Positions 26,621 to 35,227 of a stretch of DNA of 64,000 bases are shown here, piece after piece; within the stretch, counting starts at the first letter, position 1; each line of letters begins with the position of its first letter. The stretch is from contig NZ_KB903814.1 in the NCBI RefSeq assembly GCF_000379825.1, positions 818,322 through 882,321 on the forward strand, in the 5' to 3' direction. The DNA comes from Longispora albida DSM 44784 (lineage in GTDB: Bacteria; Actinomycetota; Actinomycetes; Mycobacteriales; Micromonosporaceae). Both the position numbers and the translations under genes were made by a program. The notes beneath the pieces were generated by a model. That model did not search any database. It worked only from the letters and a program-made list of their open reading frames with translations, and was not told the DNA's origin.

Positions 26621-27097
26621 TCAGCCCGCCGGGGCGAACGCCTTCGCTTTCGCGGCCCGCTTCCGGAAGAACCGCACGATGTAGAAGATCCAGCCGGCGG
26701 CCGCGAGCAGGCCGACGAGCACGATCCCGGTGTGCACCAGGTACTTGGAGCCGCCATCCTTCGCGAAGACGCCGTCCTCCGCACCGGTGTCGAGGGCCGC
26801 GACCTTGCCGTCGGCCGGGATCGTGTCCGGCTCGTCGTAGAGGACGACCTTCGCCCGGGTCGCGCTGCCGTCGTCGGCCTTCCACGTGCCGTGCAGGGTG
26901 CAGGACGTGCCGCCACGGCGGCGCTTCTTGCACTCCTCGTACGTGGCGGAGAAGATTCCGGCCTTGCCGTCGCCGTTGTGGGCCTTCCAGGACGGGATCA
27001 GGTCCTGGGAACCGAAGAAGAGGGCCAGCCCTGCGATGAGGGGGAGGCCGGCCCACATGAAGATGGCGGTACGCCAGTCGGTCTTTGACTCACTCAT
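26621..27097 (-). CDS. Hypothetical two-helix membrane protein
   Basis: The 158-residue protein has one membrane helix near the N-terminus (AIFMWAGLPLIAGLALFFGS) and another near the C-terminus (VLVGLLAAAGWIFYIVRFF) followed by a Lys/Arg-rich tail. Between them is an ~85-residue exposed domain with two Cys (EECKKRRRGG and SCTLHGTW) that may form a disulfide. The family is not recognised; the layout resembles DUF3592-type proteins. It runs divergently from the lanthipeptide locus, about 290 bp away; no link is evident. Confidence 0.7.
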   Translation of the reverse strand: MSESKTDWRTAIFMWAGLPLIAGLALFFGSQDLIPSWKAHNGDGKAGIFSATYEECKKRRRGGTSCTLHGTWKADDGSATRAKVVLYDEPDTIPADGKVAALDTGAEDGVFAKDGGSKYLVHTGIVLVGLLAAAGWIFYIVRFFRKRAAKAKAFAPAG

Positions 27098-27384
27098 GGC
27101 GGCGGAGCCTAATCAATGAGCGCCAGTCTGTCAGACCCGGTTCTCCGCCCCCGGCGAATGTGTCCAAACCGGTCGGCCCTTGCGCGCCGGGCCGCGCCCG
27201 GCGAGAATCCCCCGGTCAGTCCACGGGGCAGGGAGCCAGCGATGTTCGAGCAGCGGGGCAAGCAGGACCGCAGCGCGCGGACCAGCGGTTAGGCCGTGCT
27301 GCCACCGATGACAGCACCCGTGGGAGAAATCCGGGGGCATCGCCCCTATCACGCCCGTTCGGGCCGATGGCAGGATCTTCGAGC

Positions 27385-30300
27385 ATGACGGATGTCTGGT
27401 GGGCTCGGGGCCTCACGCTGGCAGAACGGATCGGCGGCCGCCCCTCTCCGGCCGGGGTGCCCGGGGAGCGGCCGAAGGCCAGGCTGGCGAGGTGGCTGGA
27501 GGGCTACCCCAGCGAGGAGCTGCTGGCCACCCGGCTCGGCGAGCTGGGCGTCGACCTGCCGGGCATGCTCGCGCTGCTCGCCGAGGACGCGGAAGACCTC
27601 GGCTCCCGGTCCGCGGTGCCCGGCTGGGCGCGGGCCGTCGACCACGTGCTCGCCAGCACCCCGGCCGAGCTGCCGGCGGAGGGCGAGCTGACCTGGGCCG
27701 ACGGTTTCAAGGCCATCTTCGCCCCGTTCGCACGGCAGGCGGCCGGCCTGCTGCCGCAGCTCCCCGATGTGGACAATGCCGCCATCCGTGCGGCTTTCAC
27801 CGAGCGGCTGTCCCGCGAGCTGGTCCGGCTCGGAGCCCGATGCCTGGTGCTGGAGGTCAACGTCGCGCGGGTCTCCGGCCGGCTGACCGGCGAGACCCCG
27901 GGGCAGCGCTTCACCGATTTCGTCCGGCAGACTGCCGCGCGTGACGGCCTGCGGGCCTTCCTGATGGAATATGTCGTACTGGCGAGGCTGCTCGCCCAGG
28001 CCTGCGGGCACGCCGCAGAGGCCATGACCGAGCTGCTCGCCAGGTTCGCCGCCGACCGGGCCCTCCTGGTGCGTACCCTGCTGGGCGGCACCGATCCCGG
28101 CGAGCTGACCACTGTGGAGGCCGGCGCGGGTGACGGGCACCGGCGCGGCCGGTCCGTCGCGGTGCTGACCTTCGCCGACGGCCGCAAGGTGGTGTACAAG
28201 CCGCGTCCCCAGGCCGTGCACGCCCACTTCAACGAGGTGCTGCGCTGGTTCAACAGCCGGATCGACGGGCTGAGCCTGCGAGCGGTGGACGTGGTGGAGC
28301 GGCACGGGTACGGCTGGGTGAGCTTCGCCGAGGCCAAGCCGTGCGGCAGCGAGGACGAGGTCCGCGAGTTCTACCGCCGCCAGGGCCTCCTGCTCTCGCT
28401 GCTCTACGCGCTCGACTGCACCGACATCCACTACGAGAACCTGATCGCCGCAGGCCCCGACCCGGTGCTGATCGACGTGGAGACCCTGTTCCACCCGGCG
28501 CTCCCCCAGCCGTCGGAGACCGGCCCCGACCCGGCGGCGCAGGCGCTCCAGTCCTCCGTGTACCAGGTGTCGCTGCTCCCCCGGATGTTCGTCAGCTCCT
28601 CCGGCTCGCTCGACGTGTCGGGCCTGGGCGGCGACGCGGGGGCGCAGTCGCCGTTCGAGTCGGTGGACTGGGACGCGCCCGGTACCGACGAGATGCGGCT
28701 GACCCGCCGGTCGCGGACCTTCCCCGGCTCGGCCAACCGGCCGGTGCTGGGCGGGGAGGCAGCCGTGCCGGAGCGCTACGCCGCCGAGATCCTCGACGGT
28801 TTCCGCCTCGGCTACGACACCATCTCGGTCTACCGGGAGGACCTGGCCAGCAAGCACGGGCTGCTCCGCAGGTTCGCGGGTACTGAGGTGCGGGTCGTGC
28901 CCCGGGCCACCCGCTGGTACGCCCGGCTGCTCGACGAGTCCACCCACCCGGACGTGATGCGCGACGCGCTCGACCGGGACCGGATCCTCGACATGCTCTG
29001 GCCCAGTTCCGCCGACGACCAGGTCCGCCGGGCGCTGGTCAGCCACGAGCTGCGCGAGATGTGGGCCGGCGACATCCCGTTCTTCACGAGCCGCCCCGCG
29101 GCCACCGAGCTGTGGGACTCGGCTGACCGGCAGGTGGCCGCGCTGCCGGAGACCGGGCTCGACCGGGTGCTGCGGAAGCTGCGCGGCATGGACCGGGTCG
29201 ACCGGTACGACCAGGAATGGATCATCAAGGCGGCGCTGGTCACCCGGGGCCGCTCGCCGGAGCACTGCGTCGCTGGCCCGCGCCCGGCCGGGCAGGGTGC
29301 CGGGCTGCCGCCGGTCGCCGCGGACTCCGACCGGCTGCTGGCCGCCGCGCGGAGCATCGCCGACCAGCTGGTCGCCACGGCGTACCAGGGCGACGGCCGG
29401 GTCAACTGGCTCGGGCTCGAACCGCTCAGCGAGCAGCACTGGAACATCATGCCGCTGGGTGCGAGCCTCGGCAGCGGGTACTGCGGGCCGGCCCTCTACC
29501 TGGCCCAGCTCGCCGCGCTGACCGGCACCGAGCGCTACGCCGCCCTGGCCCGCCGGGCGATCGGCCCGCTGCCCAGGCTGCTCGACAGCCTCTCCAGGTA
29601 CCCGGAGCAGATCGCCGTGGTCGGGCCGGGCGGCTTCGCCGGGTTCGGCGGGATCGCCTACACGCTGGCCCAGCTGTCCGGTCTGCTCGGCGACCCGGAG
29701 CTGCCGGCGGCCACCGAGCAGGCCGCCGCGCTCACGTCAGCCGCCGCCGAGTCCTGTACGGACACCGGCGTGCTCGCCGGGCTGGCCGGCGGGCTGGCGG
29801 CGATGCTCGGGGTGCACGAGGCCGGCCAGGACGCGCCGTGGCGCGCGGCCGCGTGGAAGGCCGCGGAGGTGTGCGCCGCCCGGCTCGCCGGCCTGCCACC
29901 GGCGGAGGCCACCGGTTTCGCCGACGGCCGCGCCGGTACCGGCTGGGCCCTGGTGCGCTTCGCCGAGGCCGGCGGCGGCGACCGGTACCGGAGAATGGGT
30001 CTTGATCTGCTGGGCAGCCTCCCGGAGGTCACGGCAGCGCCGGAGCGGGCCGACCTGACCTGGTGTCAGGGATTGACGGGCGTCGGCCTCGCTGTGGCCG
30101 GGGTGCCGGAGCTGGCCGACGTGTCCGATCGGGCAGTATCAGCGATCACCAACGCCGACCCGCTGCCGAGCCACTGCCTGTGCCACGGCGAGCTCGGCGC
30201 GCTCGAACTCCTCAAAGTCCGAGGTCAGCGCCTGGGTTCCGCACTGGCCACAGTGGAGCGCAACGGCCCGGCCTGTGGCACACCGGGCGGGGTGGCCAGC

Positions 30301-30405
30301 CCAGGGCTGCTGGCAGGTCTCGCGGGAATTGGGCACGGGGTACTACGCATGGGGTTCGCCGACCGGGTACCTTCAGCACTGCTGCTGCACTCCCTCCAGC
30401 AGTGA
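27385..30405 (+). CDS. lanM: Type 2 lanthipeptide synthetase LanM
   Basis: A bifunctional LanM of 1,006 residues. The N-terminal dehydratase domain has its kinase-like active site: VVYKPR (Lys272), DCTDIHYENL (Asp347, His349) and LIDVETLF. The C-terminal LanC-like cyclase keeps the zinc ligands: Cys894 in TWCQG, and Cys933-His934 in LCHGE. It should phosphorylate and eliminate Ser/Thr in the precursor and add Cys thiols to form (methyl)lanthionine. ATG 27385 has AGGA about 9 nt upstream; 27367 is an alternative start. The precursor gene follows 21 bp after the stop, so they form one transcript. No LanT transporter/protease, LanFEG immunity genes or LanP are seen nearby. Confidence 0.95.
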   Translation: MTDVWWARGLTLAERIGGRPSPAGVPGERPKARLARWLEGYPSEELLATRLGELGVDLPGMLALLAEDAEDLGSRSAVPGWARAVDHVLASTPAELPAEGELTWADGFKAIFAPFARQAAGLLPQLPDVDNAAIRAAFTERLSRELVRLGARCLVLEVNVARVSGRLTGETPGQRFTDFVRQTAARDGLRAFLMEYVVLARLLAQACGHAAEAMTELLARFAADRALLVRTLLGGTDPGELTTVEAGAGDGHRRGRSVAVLTFADGRKVVYKPRPQAVHAHFNEVLRWFNSRIDGLSLRAVDVVERHGYGWVSFAEAKPCGSEDEVREFYRRQGLLLSLLYALDCTDIHYENLIAAGPDPVLIDVETLFHPALPQPSETGPDPAAQALQSSVYQVSLLPRMFVSSSGSLDVSGLGGDAGAQSPFESVDWDAPGTDEMRLTRRSRTFPGSANRPVLGGEAAVPERYAAEILDGFRLGYDTISVYREDLASKHGLLRRFAGTEVRVVPRATRWYARLLDESTHPDVMRDALDRDRILDMLWPSSADDQVRRALVSHELREMWAGDIPFFTSRPAATELWDSADRQVAALPETGLDRVLRKLRGMDRVDRYDQEWIIKAALVTRGRSPEHCVAGPRPAGQGAGLPPVAADSDRLLAAARSIADQLVATAYQGDGRVNWLGLEPLSEQHWNIMPLGASLGSGYCGPALYLAQLAALTGTERYAALARRAIGPLPRLLDSLSRYPEQIAVVGPGGFAGFGGIAYTLAQLSGLLGDPELPAATEQAAALTSAAAESCTDTGVLAGLAGGLAAMLGVHEAGQDAPWRAAAWKAAEVCAARLAGLPPAEATGFADGRAGTGWALVRFAEAGGGDRYRRMGLDLLGSLPEVTAAPERADLTWCQGLTGVGLAVAGVPELADVSDRAVSAITNADPLPSHCLCHGELGALELLKVRGQRLGSALATVERNGPACGTPGGVASPGLLAGLAGIGHGVLRMGFADRVPSALLLHSLQQ

Positions 30406-30426
30406 CCCTGGGGAAGGGACGGTCCC

Positions 30427-30660
30427 GTGCCTACTAACGACCTGATCCGACTGTGGAAGGACCCCGACAGCGCCGAGCGCCCAGGCCACCCGGCCGGGGC
30501 GATCGTGCTGCTCGACGTGCCCAGCCCGGCCCGCCGCACGCAGGCGCTGAGCGGCAAGCCGTTCACGTCGCACTGGAGCGACGGCGAGGGCACGTCCTGC
30601 GGCCTGATGACCTGCCGGCTCGAAGCCGACACCACCGACGAGGAACTGTGGCCCTGGTAG
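30427..30660 (+). CDS. lanA: Mersacidin/lichenicidin-type lanthipeptide precursor
   Basis: The 77-residue peptide starts at a GTG with AAGGGA about 8 nt upstream. The leader LIRLWKDPDSAERPGHPAGA matches the WKDP and HPAG signatures of mersacidin/lichenicidin-family class II precursors. No GG cleavage site is present; LSG (41-43) is the nearest candidate. The likely core holds Thr47, Ser48, Ser51, Thr56, Ser57, Thr62 and only two Cys (58 and 63), in TSHWSDGEGTSCGLMTCRLE, so at most two thioether rings. An acidic, Trp-ended tail (EADTTDEELWPW) follows. That tail is unusual for a lantibiotic and could be a C-terminal follower or part of the product. It lies between lanM and a LuxR gene. Confidence 0.85.
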   Translation: MPTNDLIRLWKDPDSAERPGHPAGAIVLLDVPSPARRTQALSGKPFTSHWSDGEGTSCGLMTCRLEADTTDEELWPW

Positions 30661-30669
30661 CCCAGCGGC

Positions 30670-33573
30670 ATGCATCTCTCCTCGCCAGTCCTGATCGGCC
30701 GGGCGGCTGAGCTGAGCCTGCTGGGTGACCGGCTGGCAGCCACCGCCCGGCCATCGGCGTCCCCTGTGGACGACCTGGGCCTGGGGCGCGCGGTGTTCCT
30801 GTGCGGCGAGGCGGGGATCGGCAAGACCCGGCTCGCCGCCGAGTGCTCGACCCTGGCGTACACCGCCGGCCAGCCCGTGCTGCGCGGCAGGTGCGGTGCC
30901 ACCGCGATGACCATGCCGTTCCGGCCGCTGGTCGAGGCGATGGCCTCACTTTTCCGGGCCTCCGGGCCGCCCGCCGACCCCGCGCTGCTGCCCTACCGCC
31001 CGGCGCTGTCCCGCCTGATCCCGGAGTGGCGGGCCGGGCAGCCGAACAGCACGCTCACCGAGCTGGCCGAGGCCCTGCTGCGCCTGCTGACCGTGATCGG
31101 CGGCGAGAACGGCTGCCTGCTGGTCCTGGAGGACCTGCACGACGCCGACGCCGAGAGCCTCGCCGTCCTCGACTATCTGATCAGCAACCTTTCCGGTGTA
31201 CCGGTGCTGCTGGTCGGCACCCTCCGCCCGCACCCGAGCCCCGCGCTGGAGCTGGCCAGGGCCGCAGAGCGCGGCCGGACGGCCGAGGTGCTGACCCCGC
31301 GCCAGCTCAGCGCCGCCGAGATCGGGGAGCTGGCGGCTGCCTGCCTCGGTACCAGCCCGGCCGGCGTGCCAGCACCCGTGCTGCGCAGCCTGGTCCGGGA
31401 CTGCGACGGCAACCCGTTCGTCGTGGAGGAACTGCTCAGCGGCATGGCTGGCTCCGGCGTACTGCACCGGGAGGGCCAGGGCTGGCGGCTGGCCGGGCCG
31501 CTCGGCTCGAAGGTGCCGACCACCGTGGTCCGCAGCATCGGCGACCGGGTCGGCAGGCTCGGCCCGCAGGTACAGGACATGCTCCGGACGGCGGCGGTGC
31601 TCGGGCACCAGTTCACCGTGCCGGCCCTCGGGCTCGCTTCCGGGCTGGACGAGCGGACGCTCCTGAGCCAGCTGCGCGAGGCCGCCCAGGCTCAGATCAT
31701 CGTCCCGGACAGTACCGGCACCGACGGCTACTCCTTCCGCCACGCCCTGACCAGCGACGCCCTCCTCGCCGAGCTGATGCCGGCCGAGCGCGCCGTGATC
31801 GCCCGCCGGGCGGCCGACGCCCTCGAAGCCGCCGAGCCCGTCCTCTCCGACGAGTGGTGCCAGCTCGCCGCCGGGCTGCGGATCGTCGCCGGCCAGCCGG
31901 AATCCGCCGCTGTGCTGCTCAGCGAGGCCGGTCGCCGGGTGCTCGCGTCCGGGTCGAGCGTGTCGGCCCTGACCCTCCTGGAACGCGCCTTCGACCTGCA
32001 CCCCTCCCCCGGCCTCACCGAGACCCTCGTGCAGGCCTTGGCCGAGGGCGGGCAGCTCGACCGGGCGCTGGACCTGGTCCGCGAGCTGGGCCCGCCGTCC
32101 GATGTGGCCGGTCGCGCCGAGCTGCACACCTCGCTGGCCTGGGCGGCCGGCTCCGCTGGCCGGCCGGAGGACGCGGCGGCGCAGGTCGCGCTGGCTCGCG
32201 GCCTCCTCGGCCCCGACGCTGGCCCCGGTGAGACGGCAGCGCTCGACGTGGTCGAGGCCCGGCTGGTGTGGGACGGCCCCGGCGACCGCGCCGAGCGCAT
32301 CGCGAACACCGAACGCCTGGCCCGCCGCGCCGTGGCCCTCGCGGAGCAGGCCGGCCTGCCCGAGGTGGCCTGCCGGGCGCTGAACCTGCTGTCCGGCCTG
32401 AGCCGCCTCTACTCCTACGACGAGGCCGGCCGCCACCTGGAGCACATGCTCGCCATCGCGGAGGAGGCCGGCCTGGCCGCGTGGCGGGTCGACGCGCTGC
32501 TGCGGCTGGGCGTGAACGCCGCCATCCGTACCGGGGACCTCACGCGGCTCCGCCAGGCCCAGCAGGCGGCCGACGAGCTGGGCTCGATCGTGTTCGGCAT
32601 GTCCACGGAGGCCAACATCGGCTGGCAGCTCATCCTCCGTGGCGAGCACGCGGCCGCTGCCGAGATCTTCGACCGGTGCGAGAGCGCCGTGCTGCGCATG
32701 CAGAACACCACCGAGTACCTGATCATCTTCCGGTTCAAGGCCACGCTCGCCGCGCACCAGGGCAACCGGGTCGCGATGGAGCGGGAGCTGGCCCGCTACG
32801 CCAGGCACGGCGGTACGTCCTCGCAGCAGCAGGGCATGGTGATCGGCCTGTGCCACGCGGTCTGCGCCCTGCTGGAGGAGGACCGGCCCCGCGCCACCGC
32901 CGACCTCGACGCCCTGCTGGCCTGGGAGCTGGCCAACCCGACGGTGTTCGACGTGGCCGGCCGGTGGGGCCTGCGGGTCCTGACCGAAGCGCTGGCCGGC
33001 CGGGCGACGTGGGCCGGCCACGCCGAGGCGGCCTCGGCTCCGGCCTCTGCCGTCCGGTGGAACCAGCAGTTCCTCCACGCGGCGGAGGCTGTCCTGCATG
33101 GATCGTCCGATCCGGACAGTGCGGCCGAGGCGATGGGCCGCGCACTGCACGCGGCCGAGCCCTTCCCGATGGCGGCGCACCTGATCCGGCGGCTCGTCGC
33201 CGAGCACGGCATCGCCTCCGGCTGGGGCGATCCGGTGACCTGGCTGCGCGCCGCCGAGGAGTACTTCCACACCGCAGGCGTGTCGCCGGTGGCCAACGCG
33301 TGCCGCTCGCTGCTGCGGCAGGCCGGTGCGAGCACGACCCAGCGCCGTGAGGGCCGGTCCGACATTCCCCGGGCGTTGCGGGACCTGGGCGTGACCGTCC
33401 GCGAGTACGAGGTCTTCCAGCTGCTCGGTGAGCACCCCGGCAACCAGGGCATCGCCCGGCAGCTGTTCATCTCGCCGCGCACCGTCGAGAAGCACGTCGC
33501 GAGTCTGCTGGTGAAGACGGGCCACACCGACAGGGCGGCCCTCACGGCCTACGCACGGGCCCTGGACGCCTAG
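30670..33573 (+). CDS. LAL-type LuxR transcriptional regulator
   Basis: The 967-residue regulator belongs to the large ATP-binding LuxR (MalT-like) class. A Walker A motif GEAGIGKTR (46-54) and Walker B LLVLEDLHDAD form an AAA/STAND ATPase. Helical TPR-like repeats follow, with a C-terminal LuxR helix-turn-helix: VREYEVFQLLGEHPGNQGIA and FISPRTVEKHVASLLVKTG. Such proteins are often pathway-specific activators of natural-product clusters. It starts 10 bp after the lanthipeptide precursor stop on the same strand, so it is very likely the locus regulator, co-transcribed with lanM-lanA in a feed-forward circuit. The start codon ATG 30670 has weak upstream purines. Confidence 0.93.
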   Translation: MHLSSPVLIGRAAELSLLGDRLAATARPSASPVDDLGLGRAVFLCGEAGIGKTRLAAECSTLAYTAGQPVLRGRCGATAMTMPFRPLVEAMASLFRASGPPADPALLPYRPALSRLIPEWRAGQPNSTLTELAEALLRLLTVIGGENGCLLVLEDLHDADAESLAVLDYLISNLSGVPVLLVGTLRPHPSPALELARAAERGRTAEVLTPRQLSAAEIGELAAACLGTSPAGVPAPVLRSLVRDCDGNPFVVEELLSGMAGSGVLHREGQGWRLAGPLGSKVPTTVVRSIGDRVGRLGPQVQDMLRTAAVLGHQFTVPALGLASGLDERTLLSQLREAAQAQIIVPDSTGTDGYSFRHALTSDALLAELMPAERAVIARRAADALEAAEPVLSDEWCQLAAGLRIVAGQPESAAVLLSEAGRRVLASGSSVSALTLLERAFDLHPSPGLTETLVQALAEGGQLDRALDLVRELGPPSDVAGRAELHTSLAWAAGSAGRPEDAAAQVALARGLLGPDAGPGETAALDVVEARLVWDGPGDRAERIANTERLARRAVALAEQAGLPEVACRALNLLSGLSRLYSYDEAGRHLEHMLAIAEEAGLAAWRVDALLRLGVNAAIRTGDLTRLRQAQQAADELGSIVFGMSTEANIGWQLILRGEHAAAAEIFDRCESAVLRMQNTTEYLIIFRFKATLAAHQGNRVAMERELARYARHGGTSSQQQGMVIGLCHAVCALLEEDRPRATADLDALLAWELANPTVFDVAGRWGLRVLTEALAGRATWAGHAEAASAPASAVRWNQQFLHAAEAVLHGSSDPDSAAEAMGRALHAAEPFPMAAHLIRRLVAEHGIASGWGDPVTWLRAAEEYFHTAGVSPVANACRSLLRQAGASTTQRREGRSDIPRALRDLGVTVREYEVFQLLGEHPGNQGIARQLFISPRTVEKHVASLLVKTGHTDRAALTAYARALDA

Positions 33574-33727
33574 TACCGCATGTAGTGCGAGGTTCTGGCC
33601 TGGGCTCGGCTGCGGCCCCTCGCGCAGGCGAACGCCCGCAGCCGCGATGCAGTGATAACCGTCGATCAATGCGGGCGGCGCGATCCAGGCTGCCAGCACT
33701 AGGCTGACCATGCGGGAAGGAGGCCGG

Positions 33728-34456
33728 ATGAACCGCGACATCCGCGATATCGAGGACGTGCTGAAACTGCTGGACGGGCTGCTCGCGCCCGGTGCCGACC
33801 GGTGGACGCCCGGCGGCGGCACCGACTGGTGGGACGGCTTCTACGCAGACCGGGACCGGCCCGTGCCGTTCTTCGCGGACAAGCCCGACGAGAACCTGGT
33901 GTCCTACCTTGACCAAGGGCTGGTCACCCCTGGCCGGGCCCTGGACCTCGGCTGCGGCCCCGGCCGCAACGCGCTGTACCTGGCCGCCGCGGGCTTCCAG
34001 GTCGACGCCGTCGACCTGTCCCCCGCCGCGATCTCCTGGGCCCGCGACCGGGCCGCCACGGCGGGACTCGACATCGCGTTCCACTGCGGCGACGCGTTCG
34101 CCGAGACTGCCCCGTCCGGGCCGTACGACCTGATCTACGACTCGGGCTGCTTCCACCACCTGCCGCCGCACCGTCGCGTCAGCTATCGCGCACTGCTCGC
34201 CAGGGCACTGGCCCCCGGCGGCTATTTCGGGCTCACCTGCTTCGCCGCCGGGGCGATGGGCTCCGAACTGCCCGACGCAGAGTTCTACCAGCACGGCGGG
34301 CTGCAGGGCGGCGTCGCGTACACCCCGGAGGCACTGCGCTGGATCTTCGCCGACATGACCGAGGTCGAACTGCGCCGCATGCGTGACGAGCCCACTGACT
34401 CGCCCCGATACGGCGAGCCGTTCCTGTGGACCGCACTGTTCCGCCACGACGCCTGA
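33728..34456 (+). CDS. Class I SAM-dependent methyltransferase
   Basis: The 242-residue protein has a Rossmann methyltransferase core: ALDLGCGPGRNALYLAA (motif I), VDAVDLSPAAISWARDRA (motif II acid), YDLIYDSGCFHHLPPHRR and LAPGGYFGLTCFA. The N-terminal WWDGFYADRDRPVPFF segment resembles small thiol/halide or TehB/TPMT-like methyltransferases. The substrate is unknown. ATG 33728 has GGAAGGAGG 4-5 nt upstream and is preferred to 33710. It lies 154 bp downstream of the LuxR gene on the same strand; membership of the lanthipeptide locus is possible but not shown. Confidence 0.88.
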   Translation: MNRDIRDIEDVLKLLDGLLAPGADRWTPGGGTDWWDGFYADRDRPVPFFADKPDENLVSYLDQGLVTPGRALDLGCGPGRNALYLAAAGFQVDAVDLSPAAISWARDRAATAGLDIAFHCGDAFAETAPSGPYDLIYDSGCFHHLPPHRRVSYRALLARALAPGGYFGLTCFAAGAMGSELPDAEFYQHGGLQGGVAYTPEALRWIFADMTEVELRRMRDEPTDSPRYGEPFLWTALFRHDA

Positions 34457-34596
34457 CCCGAAACGGCCGGCGGCCCCTCGAATCGAAGCGCCGTCGCTTG
34501 CGCGCCCGCCTACGGCACAAAGCAGGTCCCGCGCTAGCCGGCTGACGTTAGCCAGGACCTCGCGCCGCTCCGTCGAAGCGATCCAGGTTCGCGGTA

Positions 34597-35100
34597 CTAG
34601 GAGGTCCTGGGTACCCGGTGCCCCGTCGTGCCGTCGAGCTGCTCGCGGAGGATGTCGGCGTGCCCCGCGTGCCGGGCGGTCTCCTGGATCATGTGCGCGA
34701 TGATCCACTGGAGGCTCTGCTCCCGGTCACCGGTGCCCCGGGCGAGCGGGTCACCGGCCCCGGCGATGATCTCGTTGCTCCGCCGGATCGCCGCCCGGTA
34801 CCCGGCGAGCAGGCTGGCCTCCGTCGCACCCTCGGGCACGAGGCTGGCGCTGAAGTCGACCGGCTCGTCCAGGCCGAGGAAAGCCACCTCGAACCAGTAC
34901 TTCTCGGCGTCGGCGAGGTGGCGGAGCAGCCCGTGCGGGCTCGTTCCCGAGGGGACGCCGGAGGTGCGGCCCTGCTCGGCGGTGAGTCCCGTTACCTTCG
35001 CGATCACCGCCGCGCGCGCTCCATTGAGGATGGAGGTCAGCACCGGCAGAACCTCGGGTACGAGCTGCGTCTCCCAGGCCCTTAATTCATCGTCGATCAT
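34597..35100 (-). CDS. DinB-fold (DUF664) metal-binding protein
   Basis: The 167-residue four-helix protein matches the DinB/DUF664 family: LLRHLADAEKYWFEVAFLGL supplies the first His, and WIIAHMIQETARHAGHADIL the His pair that completes a three-His metal site. Related actinobacterial proteins are bacillithiol/mycothiol-dependent S-transferases or isomerases; some have no known reaction. TAGCGT (35108-35113, minus strand) lies 7 nt before the ATG at 35100, indicating a leaderless start. It is a single gene. Confidence 0.88.
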   Translation of the reverse strand: MIDDELRAWETQLVPEVLPVLTSILNGARAAVIAKVTGLTAEQGRTSGVPSGTSPHGLLRHLADAEKYWFEVAFLGLDEPVDFSASLVPEGATEASLLAGYRAAIRRSNEIIAGAGDPLARGTGDREQSLQWIIAHMIQETARHAGHADILREQLDGTTGHRVPRTS

Positions 35101-35227
35101 GGTGTGCACGCTAGCAATTCCCGCCCTGCCGGGTTGCCCCGCGTGCGCGAAACCACGAGGAAAACAGGCACTCCGCCGGAGGATTCGCGGCGGAGTGTCC
35201 AAGATCGACTAGATTATGAAGGGAGCG

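Noticed and set aside
27242..27292. 16-residue ORF (MFEQRGKQDRSARTSG) with GGGAG upstream, just before lanM
   Set aside because: It has no Cys and no precursor features. One short open frame with a weak ribosome site is expected by chance in this GC-rich gap.
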